Shown here one piece after another: positions 1-8,429 of a stretch of DNA of 57,374 bases. A program made the position numbers and the translations under genes. The stretch spans positions 1-57,374 of the forward strand of contig JAPOOG010000026.1 in NCBI GenBank assembly GCA_026713545.1. Reading direction: 5' to 3'. Below the pieces are notes generated by a model, which was not told the origin of the DNA, did no database searches, and worked only from the letters and a program-made list of their open reading frames with translations. Position 1 is the first letter of the stretch, and every line of letters starts with the position of its first letter. This DNA is from Bryobacterales bacterium (GTDB lineage Bacteria > Acidobacteriota > Terriglobia > Bryobacterales > UBA6623).

Positions 1-17
1 ACGGCTTTTCTGTTTTT

Positions 18-45
18 CACGATCCACGAATCACGAAACACGACT
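18..45. repeat. Heptamer array (CACGAAN, 4 units)
   Basis: Four consecutive 7-bp units (CACGATC, CACGAAT, CACGAAA, CACGACT). This is the reverse-complement orientation of the CGTGTYT arrays found through the window. It lies in non-coding DNA left of the TonB receptor. Confidence 0.8.
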
Positions 46-493
46 GTACTGTCTTGGTTCCCTGCCCACGATTTCCCGCTATTTCCCGCCATTTCCCAGG
101 TACCCCCCCCCAAAAAAAATCAAGTGCCCCCGCGCACGGCGGCAGCCGGGTCAGCGGCTTCATGGCTGCCTCGAGTCGCCGCGCATGCGTCCCTGGCTTG
201 CCTGTCCCGCCGGCTGGCGAGGCGAAGTACGTCCGGGTCACGAATCAAGGCCGGTACGGTTCACCGGCCGTCAGAGATGTCTCCCTGGAGCGAACCAGGC
301 CCCCGCCCATGGTTTTCACGAGTCACGGCCTTTCCCTCGCGTGCTTCGGCCGTCGGGTGGTGAGAAAGGCAGGCCAGGAGGTACGGACTTCGTCTCCGCC
401 ATGAAACTGTTGGAAACAGAACATCTGGAAGTTTTGCCCGCTGGCGCGACGGGGACTCGAAACGCTACGATAGGAGGTATTCCCGCTACGAAG
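46..493. other. Intergenic region made of repeat fragments
   Basis: No convincing gene is seen. Positions 71-100 are three copies of a 10-mer (ATTTCCCGCY), followed by a C9/A8 homopolymer junction at about 103-120. Positions about 265-330 match, in reverse orientation, the composite dispersed element seen best at 28.03-28.09 kb and 50.04-50.10 kb, including the phrase CGAACCAGGCCCCCGCCCAT. The frame of the TonB receptor is open leftwards to 185, but that extension is translated repeat and is unlikely to be protein. An AGGAGG at 472-477 is the only good ribosome-binding site. Confidence 0.55.
337..377. repeat. Partial copy of the inverted-repeat element
   Basis: These 41 bases match positions 20653-20693, the right end of the 184-bp inverted-repeat element, at about 37 of 41 positions, including the GTGGTGAGAAA core. 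The matching left end is only weakly present near 205-225 (TGGCGAGGCGAAGTACGT). It is probably a degenerate or truncated relative. Confidence 0.6.
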
Positions 494-3433
494 GTGAACG
501 TGCGGCGCATGTATGTATTTCTGGCGCTCCTCGTGGTAGGGCTTGTCTCTCCACATGCTTTTGCGGATGATGTTCCCTCTGCGGTCCTGAAGCCAACCGT
601 GGCGGCGGCCGAGGGCGCAAAGACTGCGGCGGGGACCTCCCCATCCACCACTCCCGCTCAGACGACAAGCAACACCCGATCCCAGCCCGACAGCTATGTC
701 GTCGAGATGAGGAAGGCGATCCGTGTCTTTCGGCGGGAGACGCAGCGGCTCGGCGTTTTCGAGGCCGGGAAGAAAGGGAGCCTGCCGAAACAGGGACTGG
801 GCGATCTATGGCATGGGCGCGTCTACGAATATATCCGCAACAACGCGTTCGACGCCGTGCCGCATGAGGTCGTTCAGAATGGCGGCGAACGCAACGTGCT
901 GCGGCGCAACCAGTTCGGCTTCAGCGTCAGCGGACCTGTCTATGTTCCCAAGCTCTATGATGGGCGCCGTTCGACCTTTTTCACGTTCTCCTATGAGGGT
1001 ACGCGGCAGAAAGTCGGCCAATCGCATCTCACGACGATCCCGACCGGCCTCCAGCAAAGCGGCGACTTTTCGGACCTGGTCAACAAGGCGGGCAGTCCTG
1101 TCACGATCTACGATCCGGACTCGACGCGCCTGAACCCCGCATTCGACCCCTTCCGGAACGTAACCCTCGCAAACCTCGAGCACGTACGCGACGCGTTCCC
1201 GAACAACAGGATCCCCGTCTCGCGGTTGGATCCGGTTGCCGCCCGGATGGTGCAGGAGCTGCCGCGGCCCAACACGAACATCGGACCGTTCCTTCGAAAC
1301 AACTACTGGGTGAATCCGCCGGCGATAGACAGGTCGGATGGTTTCCTGTCGCGCGTCGATCACAACCTGTTCGAGCGCCACAAGATCACGGTCGACCTCG
1401 CTTACTCGAAGGGCTTCGAGGCCTCGCCGCGCATCTACGAGACGATTGCCAACCCCGGCTCGCCGGACCGCTTCTTTTCCGAGCGCCGGCTCACCTTCAC
1501 CGAGACGTTCAGCATCTCACCGCAATCGATTTACACGGCGCAAGCGAGAGTGCGGTCGCGGCAGCGCCGAACGGCAGGTCTCGACAACGAGCGAAACATT
1601 CCCGACGAACTCGGGCTCGATGGCGTAAGCGGCTCTATTTTCCCGCGCGTGACCTTTCAAGACTTCGAGAGCATGGGTAACCCGACCGGATCGCAGTACC
1701 GCAACACCTGGAACAGCTACCAGACCGACCACTCGCTGAATCTGCGCCGCGGGCGGCATTCCTGGACGCTGTCCGCCGAATTCAACCGTTACCAGGTCAA
1801 CACTTTCATGCCCGACGCCCCTTCGGGCTACTTTCAATTCAACGACGACATGACGGGCCTCCCCGGCATCATCAACACCGGCGACTCCTTCGCGAGCTTC
1901 CTGTTGGGCCGCTCGTTTCGCGCCGAAGCGACCGATCTGCGGCAACCCACCTACCTTCGGAGAACGAACATCGAAGCGCGCCTGCGTGACGAGTACGAGG
2001 TCACGCCCAACTTGACCGCGACCGTAAGCCTGAACCTTGACCTGTCCAGTCCGCGTACAGAGAAATTCGATCGGCAGTCGACGGTCGATCTCACCGAAAT
2101 CAACCCCGTGAACGACCTGCCTGGAGCATTGATCTTTGCGGGGCAAGGCGGCGAAGGACGCGCCTTTCAGCCCCATCGGGCGCGCCTCGAACCGCGTTTG
2201 GGTTTGGCCTGGAGCCCAACCGACGCGCGCAACACGGTGATCCGGCTCTCCCTCATGCAGTACTACTCGAACCTCAGCATCAGTTCGGGAACTTTCGGTA
2301 CGCAGGGCTTCAGCGCCAAACGGACGCAAATCTCGGCCAACCAGCAGCTCGACCCCGCCGTCGTCCTCGATCAGGGTCTCGCCCCTCTTGCTCATGCCCT
2401 GCCCGATCTACGGCCGGATGCGGCGAACGACACCGATCCGGATTTCATCCCGCAAACGGCCCGCCAACCACGCTACCGTTGGGGCTCGCTGCGCGTCGAG
2501 AGGCAACTTTCGGCAGGCCTGACCATGCGGCTTGGCGGGCAGATTTACCGCGGTAAAGACATTCTTCTGGGTGGCAGCAGTGTCGGTATCAACGCTATCC
2601 CCCTGGACTCCCTCGCGTACCGGGATGCGCTCAACGACGAAACGTTCCGGCGAACGCTGCGTCCGTTCCCGCAGTTCCAGTACTTCCAGACCAACGGCCA
2701 GTTCCCGCTCGGGCGTTACAAGTACCACAGCGCTGATTTCGGCATGGAAAAGCGCGCTTCTCATGGACTCACCATGGATTTCTCCTACTCCATGATCAAA
2801 CAGTGGGACGACTACTCGGGGCCGGGCGTCCAGGACTACTTCAACCGCGACAACGAATGGTCGCTCTCTCGTGGCACGTACCCGCATCGCATCTCACTCA
2901 GCTACGCCTACGAGTTGCCGTTCGGCGAAGGCAAGGCCCTGGTCAAGTCCTCGAAGCTGAAGCACGTGGTCGGCAACTGGTCCATCAGTGGTTACACACG
3001 ATGGTATAGCGGTAACCCCTTGACCCTGCAGCCCGAATTCAACAATACCGGCGGCGTCGTCAGGTATCTTCGGGTGAACACCGTGCCGGGAGCCGACCCG
3101 CACGTCGCGAACTCCGGACCGGAGCTGTTCTTCAATCCGTTGGCTTTCGCCGACCCTGCGGATTTCACCATCGGCAACGCCTCGCGAACGCACCCGACCC
3201 TGCGGAACCCCGGTTGGAACAATCACGATCTGGCTGTGACAAAGAGATTGCCGCTGTCGGGTGAGCGCAGTCTGGAGTTGCTCTTCCAGGGATTCAACTT
3301 CCTGAATCATGCAAACTGGAACAACCCCGACACCGTCATCGGACCTGAAAACGCCCGCAACGTGAATGCCGGTAAGATCATCGGTTCGCGCGGCGGGCGC
3401 GTCGTGCAGCTCGGGATGAGGTTCAACTTTTGA
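494..3433 (+). CDS. TonB-dependent receptor (Oar-like), plug-less
   Basis: About 979 residues of an outer-membrane beta-barrel of the Acidobacteriota Oar-like receptor type. The chosen GTG start gives MNVRRMYVFLALLVVGLV, a clear signal peptide ending near AFA; the alternative ATG is at 509. AGGAGG sits at 472-477. After a low-complexity linker (about residues 25-70) the protein goes directly into barrel motifs of the family (GRVYEYIRNNAFDA, RNQFGFSVSGPVY, FFTFSYEGTRQ, FPNNRIPVSRLDPVA). It ends in Phe (QLGMRFNF), as outer-membrane barrels do. Family members normally carry an N-terminal carboxypeptidase-regulatory-like domain and a plug domain. Neither is visible here, so it may be a shortened receptor or pore. 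The stop overlaps the next gene's start. The substrate is unknown. Confidence 0.85.
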   Translation: MNVRRMYVFLALLVVGLVSPHAFADDVPSAVLKPTVAAAEGAKTAAGTSPSTTPAQTTSNTRSQPDSYVVEMRKAIRVFRRETQRLGVFEAGKKGSLPKQGLGDLWHGRVYEYIRNNAFDAVPHEVVQNGGERNVLRRNQFGFSVSGPVYVPKLYDGRRSTFFTFSYEGTRQKVGQSHLTTIPTGLQQSGDFSDLVNKAGSPVTIYDPDSTRLNPAFDPFRNVTLANLEHVRDAFPNNRIPVSRLDPVAARMVQELPRPNTNIGPFLRNNYWVNPPAIDRSDGFLSRVDHNLFERHKITVDLAYSKGFEASPRIYETIANPGSPDRFFSERRLTFTETFSISPQSIYTAQARVRSRQRRTAGLDNERNIPDELGLDGVSGSIFPRVTFQDFESMGNPTGSQYRNTWNSYQTDHSLNLRRGRHSWTLSAEFNRYQVNTFMPDAPSGYFQFNDDMTGLPGIINTGDSFASFLLGRSFRAEATDLRQPTYLRRTNIEARLRDEYEVTPNLTATVSLNLDLSSPRTEKFDRQSTVDLTEINPVNDLPGALIFAGQGGEGRAFQPHRARLEPRLGLAWSPTDARNTVIRLSLMQYYSNLSISSGTFGTQGFSAKRTQISANQQLDPAVVLDQGLAPLAHALPDLRPDAANDTDPDFIPQTARQPRYRWGSLRVERQLSAGLTMRLGGQIYRGKDILLGGSSVGINAIPLDSLAYRDALNDETFRRTLRPFPQFQYFQTNGQFPLGRYKYHSADFGMEKRASHGLTMDFSYSMIKQWDDYSGPGVQDYFNRDNEWSLSRGTYPHRISLSYAYELPFGEGKALVKSSKLKHVVGNWSISGYTRWYSGNPLTLQPEFNNTGGVVRYLRVNTVPGADPHVANSGPELFFNPLAFADPADFTIGNASRTHPTLRNPGWNNHDLAVTKRLPLSGERSLELLFQGFNFLNHANWNNPDTVIGPENARNVNAGKIIGSRGGRVVQLGMRFNF

Positions 3434-4410
3434 ATTTTTGCGGCCCAGCCCGCCGAATCCTTCTTTTTGCTCTCCTGGCTCTATTCGTTGGATCGCAGTT
3501 CGTTCCCCGTGCCCACGGGGATATGAAAGCCCCGTTGTGGGTCGAAGCCGACAACGAGCAGCTCGCCACTCTCGTTCCTCCTGACAAGATCCAGGCGTGG
3601 TTGGGAAACGACCGGGCGCGGGTCCGGGCGGTTCACCCCGCTGACGGCAACTTGATTCTGCTGATCGTGATGGATGTTGTCGGCGATCTGATTCGCGTCG
3701 ACGCCGCGCGGCAAGGCTTGGTGGAGGTCCTGAACCGGTTCGGCCCCAGAGAGTTCGCCGGCGTCCTGCGAGCCCAGGACGGGCTCCAAGTCCTGCTCGA
3801 ACCCACGAGTGACCGTGAATCACTGAAAGACGCTCTCCTCAGCCTGCCCGTCTCAGGCTTCCCCGGCTTGCTCGAATCCGTCGAAGACGCCGCTGCGCTT
3901 GCCGATCGAATGCTGATCCAGTCCGATGTACGTGTCGCTGTTCTCTACATCACCGACGGCAGCATTTACGCCTATCGCGGCGATTACACGAATCCGGTGA
4001 TCAACCCGAGCGACGGCGGCGACTTGAGCCGGCGCTTTCGTGACCGTTTGATCCAGGAACGCATCACCAGCCTGCTGGACTCCCTGATGTCCTCTTCGGC
4101 GCCGCTGTTCTTTCTCCATCTCGAGCGCGAGCGGGACAGTCTGAACTCCGTCTATCAGAACGGCATCACGCAGTTCGCGCAGGCAACCGGAGGAGAGGCG
4201 CTATTCTGCGAAAGCGTGGCCCAGATCCGGCCTTATCTCGAACAAATCGCCGAACGGGTAAGAAGCCAACAAGTCGTCACGCTTGTGCCGCCGGATGGGG
4301 TTGAAGGAAGGGTCCGCCTGCGGCTGGAGGTCGAAGGCGCCAAGATCGCTTACCGCGAACAATTCGACGTCGCCAAGCGGTCGGCCGACGACAAGTCCAA
4401 AAGGCGCTAG
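3430..4410 (+). CDS. VWFA-related secreted protein
   Basis: 326 residues starting at a TTG that overlaps the receptor's stop codon (TTGA), so translation is probably coupled. The N-terminus is a signal peptide (RRILLFALLALFVGSQF...HG). The rest resembles the VWFA-related proteins abundant in Acidobacteriota: beta strand plus metal-site region at about residues 74-90 (LILLIVMDVVGDLIRVDAAR), then a Rossmann-like body with VAVLYITDGSIYAY. The MIDAS motif is degenerate, with DVVGD in place of the usual DxSxS, so metal-dependent ligand binding is doubtful. Location next to a TonB-type receptor suggests an exported partner, but the function is not known. Confidence 0.75.
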   Translation: MNFCGPARRILLFALLALFVGSQFVPRAHGDMKAPLWVEADNEQLATLVPPDKIQAWLGNDRARVRAVHPADGNLILLIVMDVVGDLIRVDAARQGLVEVLNRFGPREFAGVLRAQDGLQVLLEPTSDRESLKDALLSLPVSGFPGLLESVEDAAALADRMLIQSDVRVAVLYITDGSIYAYRGDYTNPVINPSDGGDLSRRFRDRLIQERITSLLDSLMSSSAPLFFLHLERERDSLNSVYQNGITQFAQATGGEALFCESVAQIRPYLEQIAERVRSQQVVTLVPPDGVEGRVRLRLEVEGAKIAYREQFDVAKRSADDKSKRR

Positions 4411-4768
4411 CAGTCCGGGGTGAAACCCCGCGTAGCACCGAGAGCGGCGAGAAAGGCAGCTCAGAGTCCAAAGGGAGGAGTGGAACACTCGAAACCACGG
4501 TGGCCCGGTCTGCTCGCCAAGGAGAGAATCGGTCGGACGGGTGCTTCTCGTTCCCGTGTAAGAACATGTTGCTATGGCTCACCGTGCTCGACAGAGGGGG
4601 TCAAGGCGCAATGAAGCAAGGTGCCCGGCGGCGTGCTGGCGAGGAAGTCCTCAGACCGGCAAGCGGGATAACTGATCGCCGCGCCAACTTGACTCGAATG
4701 TGAACCTTTGCAGCGAAGAAAAAAACTGGCGGCGGAGGCGGTGCCGCCATGACAGCAAGCCATCTTCC
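4411..4768. other. Intergenic region with repeat copy
   Basis: No supported gene. It holds the first copy of the 93-bp direct repeat (4635-4727) and, at about 4447-4465, a GCGAGAAAGGCAGCTCAG stretch resembling the end of the inverted-repeat element. Short open frames on both strands have no recognisable protein features. Confidence 0.5.
4635..4727. repeat. 93-bp direct repeat, copy 1
   Basis: Nearly identical to 26779-26871 in the same orientation. Both contain GAGGAAGTCCTCAGACC and end in GCGAAGAAAAAAACT. Here it lies between the VWFA gene and the ketopantoate reductase. Confidence 0.85.
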
Positions 4769-5773
4769 ATGAAATACGCAATCTACGGCGCCGGAGCCAT
4801 CGGATCGGTACTGGCGGCACGCCTGATGGAGGCGGGCGAGGACGTCTCGGTGGTTGCCCGCGGGCCTCATCTCGCGGCGATCCGGAGCAAGGGTCTACAG
4901 GTCAGGAGCAAACTCTTCGGCGACATGCTTGTCCGCCCCCCTGCTGCGGATGACCCCGCTGACATCGGGCCGGTCGATGCGGTCCTGGTCACGGTCAAAG
5001 TGCACTCCCTTCCCTCGATCGCGCCGAAGATCAAGGTCCTCACCGGTCCCGGTACCTTCATCGTTCCCTTTCAGAATGGCGTCCCTTGGTGGTACTTTTA
5101 CGGGCTCGGTGAGCCTTGGGAAGGCCAACGGTTGGAATCCGTCGATAGCGGCGGCGTGATCAGCCGGAATGTCGACGTTCGCCGGGTCGTTGGCGGGATT
5201 GCCTACTGCTCGGCCTACGTTGCGGAGCCGGGCATCGTGGTCCATCGAGACAGCAACCGCTTCCCGCTGGGCGAGCCGAACGGCGAACGTACGGAACGGA
5301 TCCAGGCGTTGGGGCGGAGCTTCCTCGAAGCGGGCCTGAAAGCGGCGCTGCGAACGGAGATTCGGCACGAGATTTGGGTCAAGCTGCTGGGTAATGTTCC
5401 TTTCAACCCGATCAGCGCCTTGACGCGAGCCACCCTCGGCGAGTTTCTCGGCTACGCGCCGACACGAGAGCTGGTTCGTGCCGTGATGGAGGAAGTGCGG
5501 GCCATAGCCGCCGCCTACGGCATCAGGATCGGGATCTCTTCGGAGCGGCGGATCGAAGGGGCGCGAAGGATCGGCGGTCACAAGACTTCGATGCTGCAGG
5601 ATCTCGAAGCAGGGCGCCCACCCGAACTCGAGGCCATCGTCGGCGCGGTAATCGAGCTGGCCAAAAAAGCAGACCTCGACGTACCCAACATTCGCGCCGT
5701 CTACGCACTGACCAAACTGCTGATGGATCCTCGCGCGCGGACCGTTTCACCTGTCGCCGCCGGTTCAAATTGA
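4769..5773 (+). CDS. 2-dehydropantoate 2-reductase family protein
   Basis: 334 residues of the ketopantoate reductase (ApbA/PanE) family: NADPH-dependent reduction of 2-dehydropantoate to pantoate in coenzyme A synthesis, cytosolic. The Rossmann motif YGAGAIGSVLAARL is at residues 4-17. VTVKVHS (about 74-80) carries the first conserved Lys. WVKLLGNVPFNPISALTRA (about 201-219) carries the second Lys and the substrate-binding Asn. The chosen ATG places the Rossmann motif at the N-terminus; an open extension to 4700 runs into the 93-bp repeat and is ignored. Several paralogues of this family act on other 2-oxo acids, so the panE symbol is not assigned. Confidence 0.85.
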   Translation: MKYAIYGAGAIGSVLAARLMEAGEDVSVVARGPHLAAIRSKGLQVRSKLFGDMLVRPPAADDPADIGPVDAVLVTVKVHSLPSIAPKIKVLTGPGTFIVPFQNGVPWWYFYGLGEPWEGQRLESVDSGGVISRNVDVRRVVGGIAYCSAYVAEPGIVVHRDSNRFPLGEPNGERTERIQALGRSFLEAGLKAALRTEIRHEIWVKLLGNVPFNPISALTRATLGEFLGYAPTRELVRAVMEEVRAIAAAYGIRIGISSERRIEGARRIGGHKTSMLQDLEAGRPPELEAIVGAVIELAKKADLDVPNIRAVYALTKLLMDPRARTVSPVAAGSN

Positions 5774-5798
5774 CTTGCTCGGGAGGGTCGGCTATAGT
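5770..5798 (+). promoter_or_regulatory. Sigma-70 promoter for phoH-ybeY-era
   Basis: TTGACT (5770-5775), a 17-nt spacer and TATAGT (5793-5798). It overlaps the stop codon of the reductase gene and lies just upstream of phoH. An inverted repeat, ACTTGCTC (5773-5780) and GAGCAAGT (5801-5808), flanks the -10 box and could be an operator or a terminator stem. Confidence 0.6.
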
Positions 5799-5834
5799 CG
5801 GAGCAAGTGCTGATTCGGCGCCTGAAACGCCGGG

Positions 5835-6872
5835 GTGACGCGGCTGCGATGCGGTTCGCGTGATCCGTTTCGGGTAAAGGGCCGCGAGCCGGCGCTCCCC
5901 ACTTTGGTCAAGACGCAAGTCCCTATCGCCAAGGGCATCGAGTCCCTCTTCGGGACGCACGACGAGAACATTCGCTTCTTTGAAAGCGCGCTCGCCGTGC
6001 ATACCCACCTGCTCGACGACTGTATCGAGATTGAAGGCGAGGAGCCGCACGTCCGCCAAGCCAAAAACATGCTCTCGGAATACGAAGCTCTGTTGGACGA
6101 AGGACACCGTTTCAGCAACGGCGACGTCAAGAATTTCCTCCGCATCGTCAAACAGGATCCGGAAATCAGCCTGAGGCGGCTCGTGCGGGCAAGCCGTAAG
6201 AGGACCTTCGGCCACAAGTCGCTGGCTCCTCGCAGCGTCAATCAGATGATGTACTTCGAGTCCATCGAGCGCTGCGACATGGTTTTCGGGATCGGCCCGG
6301 CCGGCACGGGCAAAACGTATCTGGCCGTGGCCATGGCCGTGTCGGATTTGATGGCGAAGAAAGTGAGCCGCATCGTGCTGGTGCGGCCTGCGGTCGAGGC
6401 GGGCGAGAGCCTGGGCTTCCTGCCAGGAACGATTCAACAAAAGGTTGACCCTTACCTGAGGCCCCTCTACGACGCGCTGTACGACATGCTCGACTCGGAC
6501 CGCGTCGAAAAGCTGATCGAAAAAGGAACTATCGAAATTGCACCCCTGGCCTTTATGCGGGGACGGTCGTTGAACAACAGCTTCATCATTCTGGATGAAG
6601 GGCAGAACACCACTGCCGAGCAGATGAAGATGTTCATCACGCGCCTCGGATTTGGTTCGAAGGCCGTGATTACCGGCGATGTGACGCAGATCGACTTGCC
6701 GTCCGGCCGGCGCAGTGGATTGCTGGAGGCGATAGACGTTCTGCAGCCCGTCGAGGGCATCTCGTTCGTCTACTTCAACGAGAAGGATGTCGTCCGGCAC
6801 GACCTCGTCCAACGAATCGTTCGGGCCTACGACTCTTACGAGCGCGCTGAACTGGAAGGAGCCGTCGAGTAG
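5835..6872 (+). CDS. phoH: PhoH family ATPase
   Basis: PhoH-like P-loop ATPase (345 residues from GTG 5835). The N-terminal region (ESLFGTHDENIRFFESAL, about residues 36-53) is typical of the chromosomal PhoH found next to ybeY. Walker A is GPAGTGKTYLAV (about 156-167) and Walker B is IILDEGQNT (about 252-260). Family members usually begin closer to the IESLFG motif, so the TTG at 5904 is a possible alternative start. It is the first gene of a phoH-ybeY-era run with 42-bp and 4-bp gaps, probably one transcript from the promoter at 5770-5798. The biochemical role in RNA metabolism is still poorly defined in the family. Confidence 0.92.
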   Translation: MTRLRCGSRDPFRVKGREPALPTLVKTQVPIAKGIESLFGTHDENIRFFESALAVHTHLLDDCIEIEGEEPHVRQAKNMLSEYEALLDEGHRFSNGDVKNFLRIVKQDPEISLRRLVRASRKRTFGHKSLAPRSVNQMMYFESIERCDMVFGIGPAGTGKTYLAVAMAVSDLMAKKVSRIVLVRPAVEAGESLGFLPGTIQQKVDPYLRPLYDALYDMLDSDRVEKLIEKGTIEIAPLAFMRGRSLNNSFIILDEGQNTTAEQMKMFITRLGFGSKAVITGDVTQIDLPSGRRSGLLEAIDVLQPVEGISFVYFNEKDVVRHDLVQRIVRAYDSYERAELEGAVE

Positions 6873-6914
6873 TCCGCTCATCCGCTGGGCCGAAGACCCT
6901 CTAGCGCGTTCTGC

Positions 6915-7388
6915 ATGGCTTCCCGGACGGATTCCAGCTCCGCTTGGTGGAAGAACCGCCAACGCAGGATCGCGTTTGACGAAAAGGAGTTTGACCGGTT
7001 CATACAAAGCATCGGCCGGCAGGTGGCGCGAGGGCAGGAGTTCGCGATCGTCATCGGTTCGGATGAGTCGTTGCGTGACGCCAATCGGCGTTTTCGCGGA
7101 AAGCGCGGTGTGACGGACGTCTTGTCCTTCCCGGACGGCGAAAACGGCCGGCTGGGGGACATCCTCATCTCGGCTGCGCAGGCCGACAGGCAGGCGGTGA
7201 GGTTCGGTCACAACGTCGAGGACGAGTTGAAGATTCTGGCGCTGCATGGCCTGTTGCACTTGCTCGGATATGACCACGAAACCGATGACGGGCGGATGCG
7301 GCGAGTCGAGAAACGTTGGTGCCGAAAACTCGGACTGCCGCACTCTCTGACCGAGCGGGGTGCCGGCGGTCGCCGGCGCGCCGGATAG
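6915..7388 (+). CDS. ybeY: Endoribonuclease YbeY
   Basis: 157 residues of the zinc-dependent single-strand endoribonuclease needed for 16S rRNA 3' maturation and ribosome quality control. The metal-binding HxxxHxxxxxH motif is seen as HGLLHLLGYDHE (about residues 111-122). RFRGKRGVTDVLSFP (about 58-72) is the usual family signature. The first ~15 residues are basic and variable. It sits between phoH and era, the order most conserved in bacteria, and its stop lies 4 nt before the era start. Confidence 0.95.
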   Translation: MASRTDSSSAWWKNRQRRIAFDEKEFDRFIQSIGRQVARGQEFAIVIGSDESLRDANRRFRGKRGVTDVLSFPDGENGRLGDILISAAQADRQAVRFGHNVEDELKILALHGLLHLLGYDHETDDGRMRRVEKRWCRKLGLPHSLTERGAGGRRRAG

Positions 7389-7392
7389 GATC

Positions 7393-8301
7393 ATGACAAA
7401 CGCGTCATCCAAATCAGGGTTCGTTGTCATTCTCGGGCGACCCAACGTCGGTAAGTCGACCCTGTTGAACCATCTGGTGCGTTCGAAGGTCGCCATCGTC
7501 ACGCCGAAACCGCAGACGACCCGGGACGCCATCCAGGGAGTGCTCACACGCCCGGAAGGCCAGATCGTTTTCGTCGACAGTCCCGGTATCCACGAGCCGA
7601 GCCTCGAGCTCGGCCGTCACATGATGAGCGAAGTTCGCCGAGCTACATCGGGATGTCATCTGGTCCTTCTGCTGGTCGATTGCACCAAGCCTGACCAGAC
7701 GGGTGACCGCGCGGTCATCGAGATGGTCAAGGCGCTCGAGACACCGGCGTTCCTGGTGTTGAACAAGGTCGATCTGCTCAAAGAGAAGCCGCAACTGCTC
7801 TTTCAGATCGAGAAGTACCGGGAGCGGCACTCGTTTCTGGAATACATTCCCATCTCCGCCATGAAGGGCGACAACGTGGAAGCCCTGATTACGCGAGTGT
7901 TTCTGTACCTGCCGGATTCTCCGCCCTACTACCCCGAAGATTTCATCACCGACCAGCCCGAGCGCTTCCTGGCGGCTGAGCTGATCCGAGAGCAAATCAT
8001 CTTTCAGACGCAAAAGGAAGTTCCGTACGCGACCGCCGTCATGATCGATGAATGGGAAGAAAGCGAAGAGTTGCTCCGGCTGTTGGCGACGGTATATACC
8101 GAGCGCGATAGCCAGAAAGCCATTCTGATCGGGGCTCGCGGAGCCAAGATGAAGTCCATCGGCGCCAAGGCCCGCCGGCAATTGGAAGCGCGGTTTGGCA
8201 AGCAGGTCTATATCGAGTTGTTCGTCAAGGTGCAGCCCCGATGGCGTAATCGTCCCGGCTTCGTCAAGTCGCTCGATTTCCGGCGCATCGCCGGCGGCTA
8301 G
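7393..8301 (+). CDS. era: GTPase Era
   Basis: 302 residues, the normal Era length. GTPase motifs: G1 GRPNVGKST (about 15-23), G2 region TTRD, G3 DSPG (variant of DTPG), G4 NKVDL and G5 SAMKGDN. The C-terminal KH domain (GARGAKMKSIGAKARRQLE) binds the 3' end of 16S rRNA. The ATG at 7393 gives the normal N-terminus; the frame is open slightly further upstream (7360) inside ybeY. Its function in 30S maturation fits with YbeY next door. Confidence 0.96.
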   Translation: MTNASSKSGFVVILGRPNVGKSTLLNHLVRSKVAIVTPKPQTTRDAIQGVLTRPEGQIVFVDSPGIHEPSLELGRHMMSEVRRATSGCHLVLLLVDCTKPDQTGDRAVIEMVKALETPAFLVLNKVDLLKEKPQLLFQIEKYRERHSFLEYIPISAMKGDNVEALITRVFLYLPDSPPYYPEDFITDQPERFLAAELIREQIIFQTQKEVPYATAVMIDEWEESEELLRLLATVYTERDSQKAILIGARGAKMKSIGAKARRQLEARFGKQVYIELFVKVQPRWRNRPGFVKSLDFRRIAGG

Positions 8302-8429
8302 GAAGAAGGCCGGAGCCGGCGGAGCGGTCGTCCTGGGCACGCCGCTGCGTTCTCAGGATCATCTTGTATTGGACAACTCTGGCGGAGAAAAAACTCGCCT
8401 CCAGGTGCGATAATCGGGAACCCCTTCCC

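Noticed and set aside
185..493. N-terminal extension of the TonB receptor frame
   Set aside because: It translates dispersed repeat DNA and would place the signal peptide ~100 residues inside the protein.
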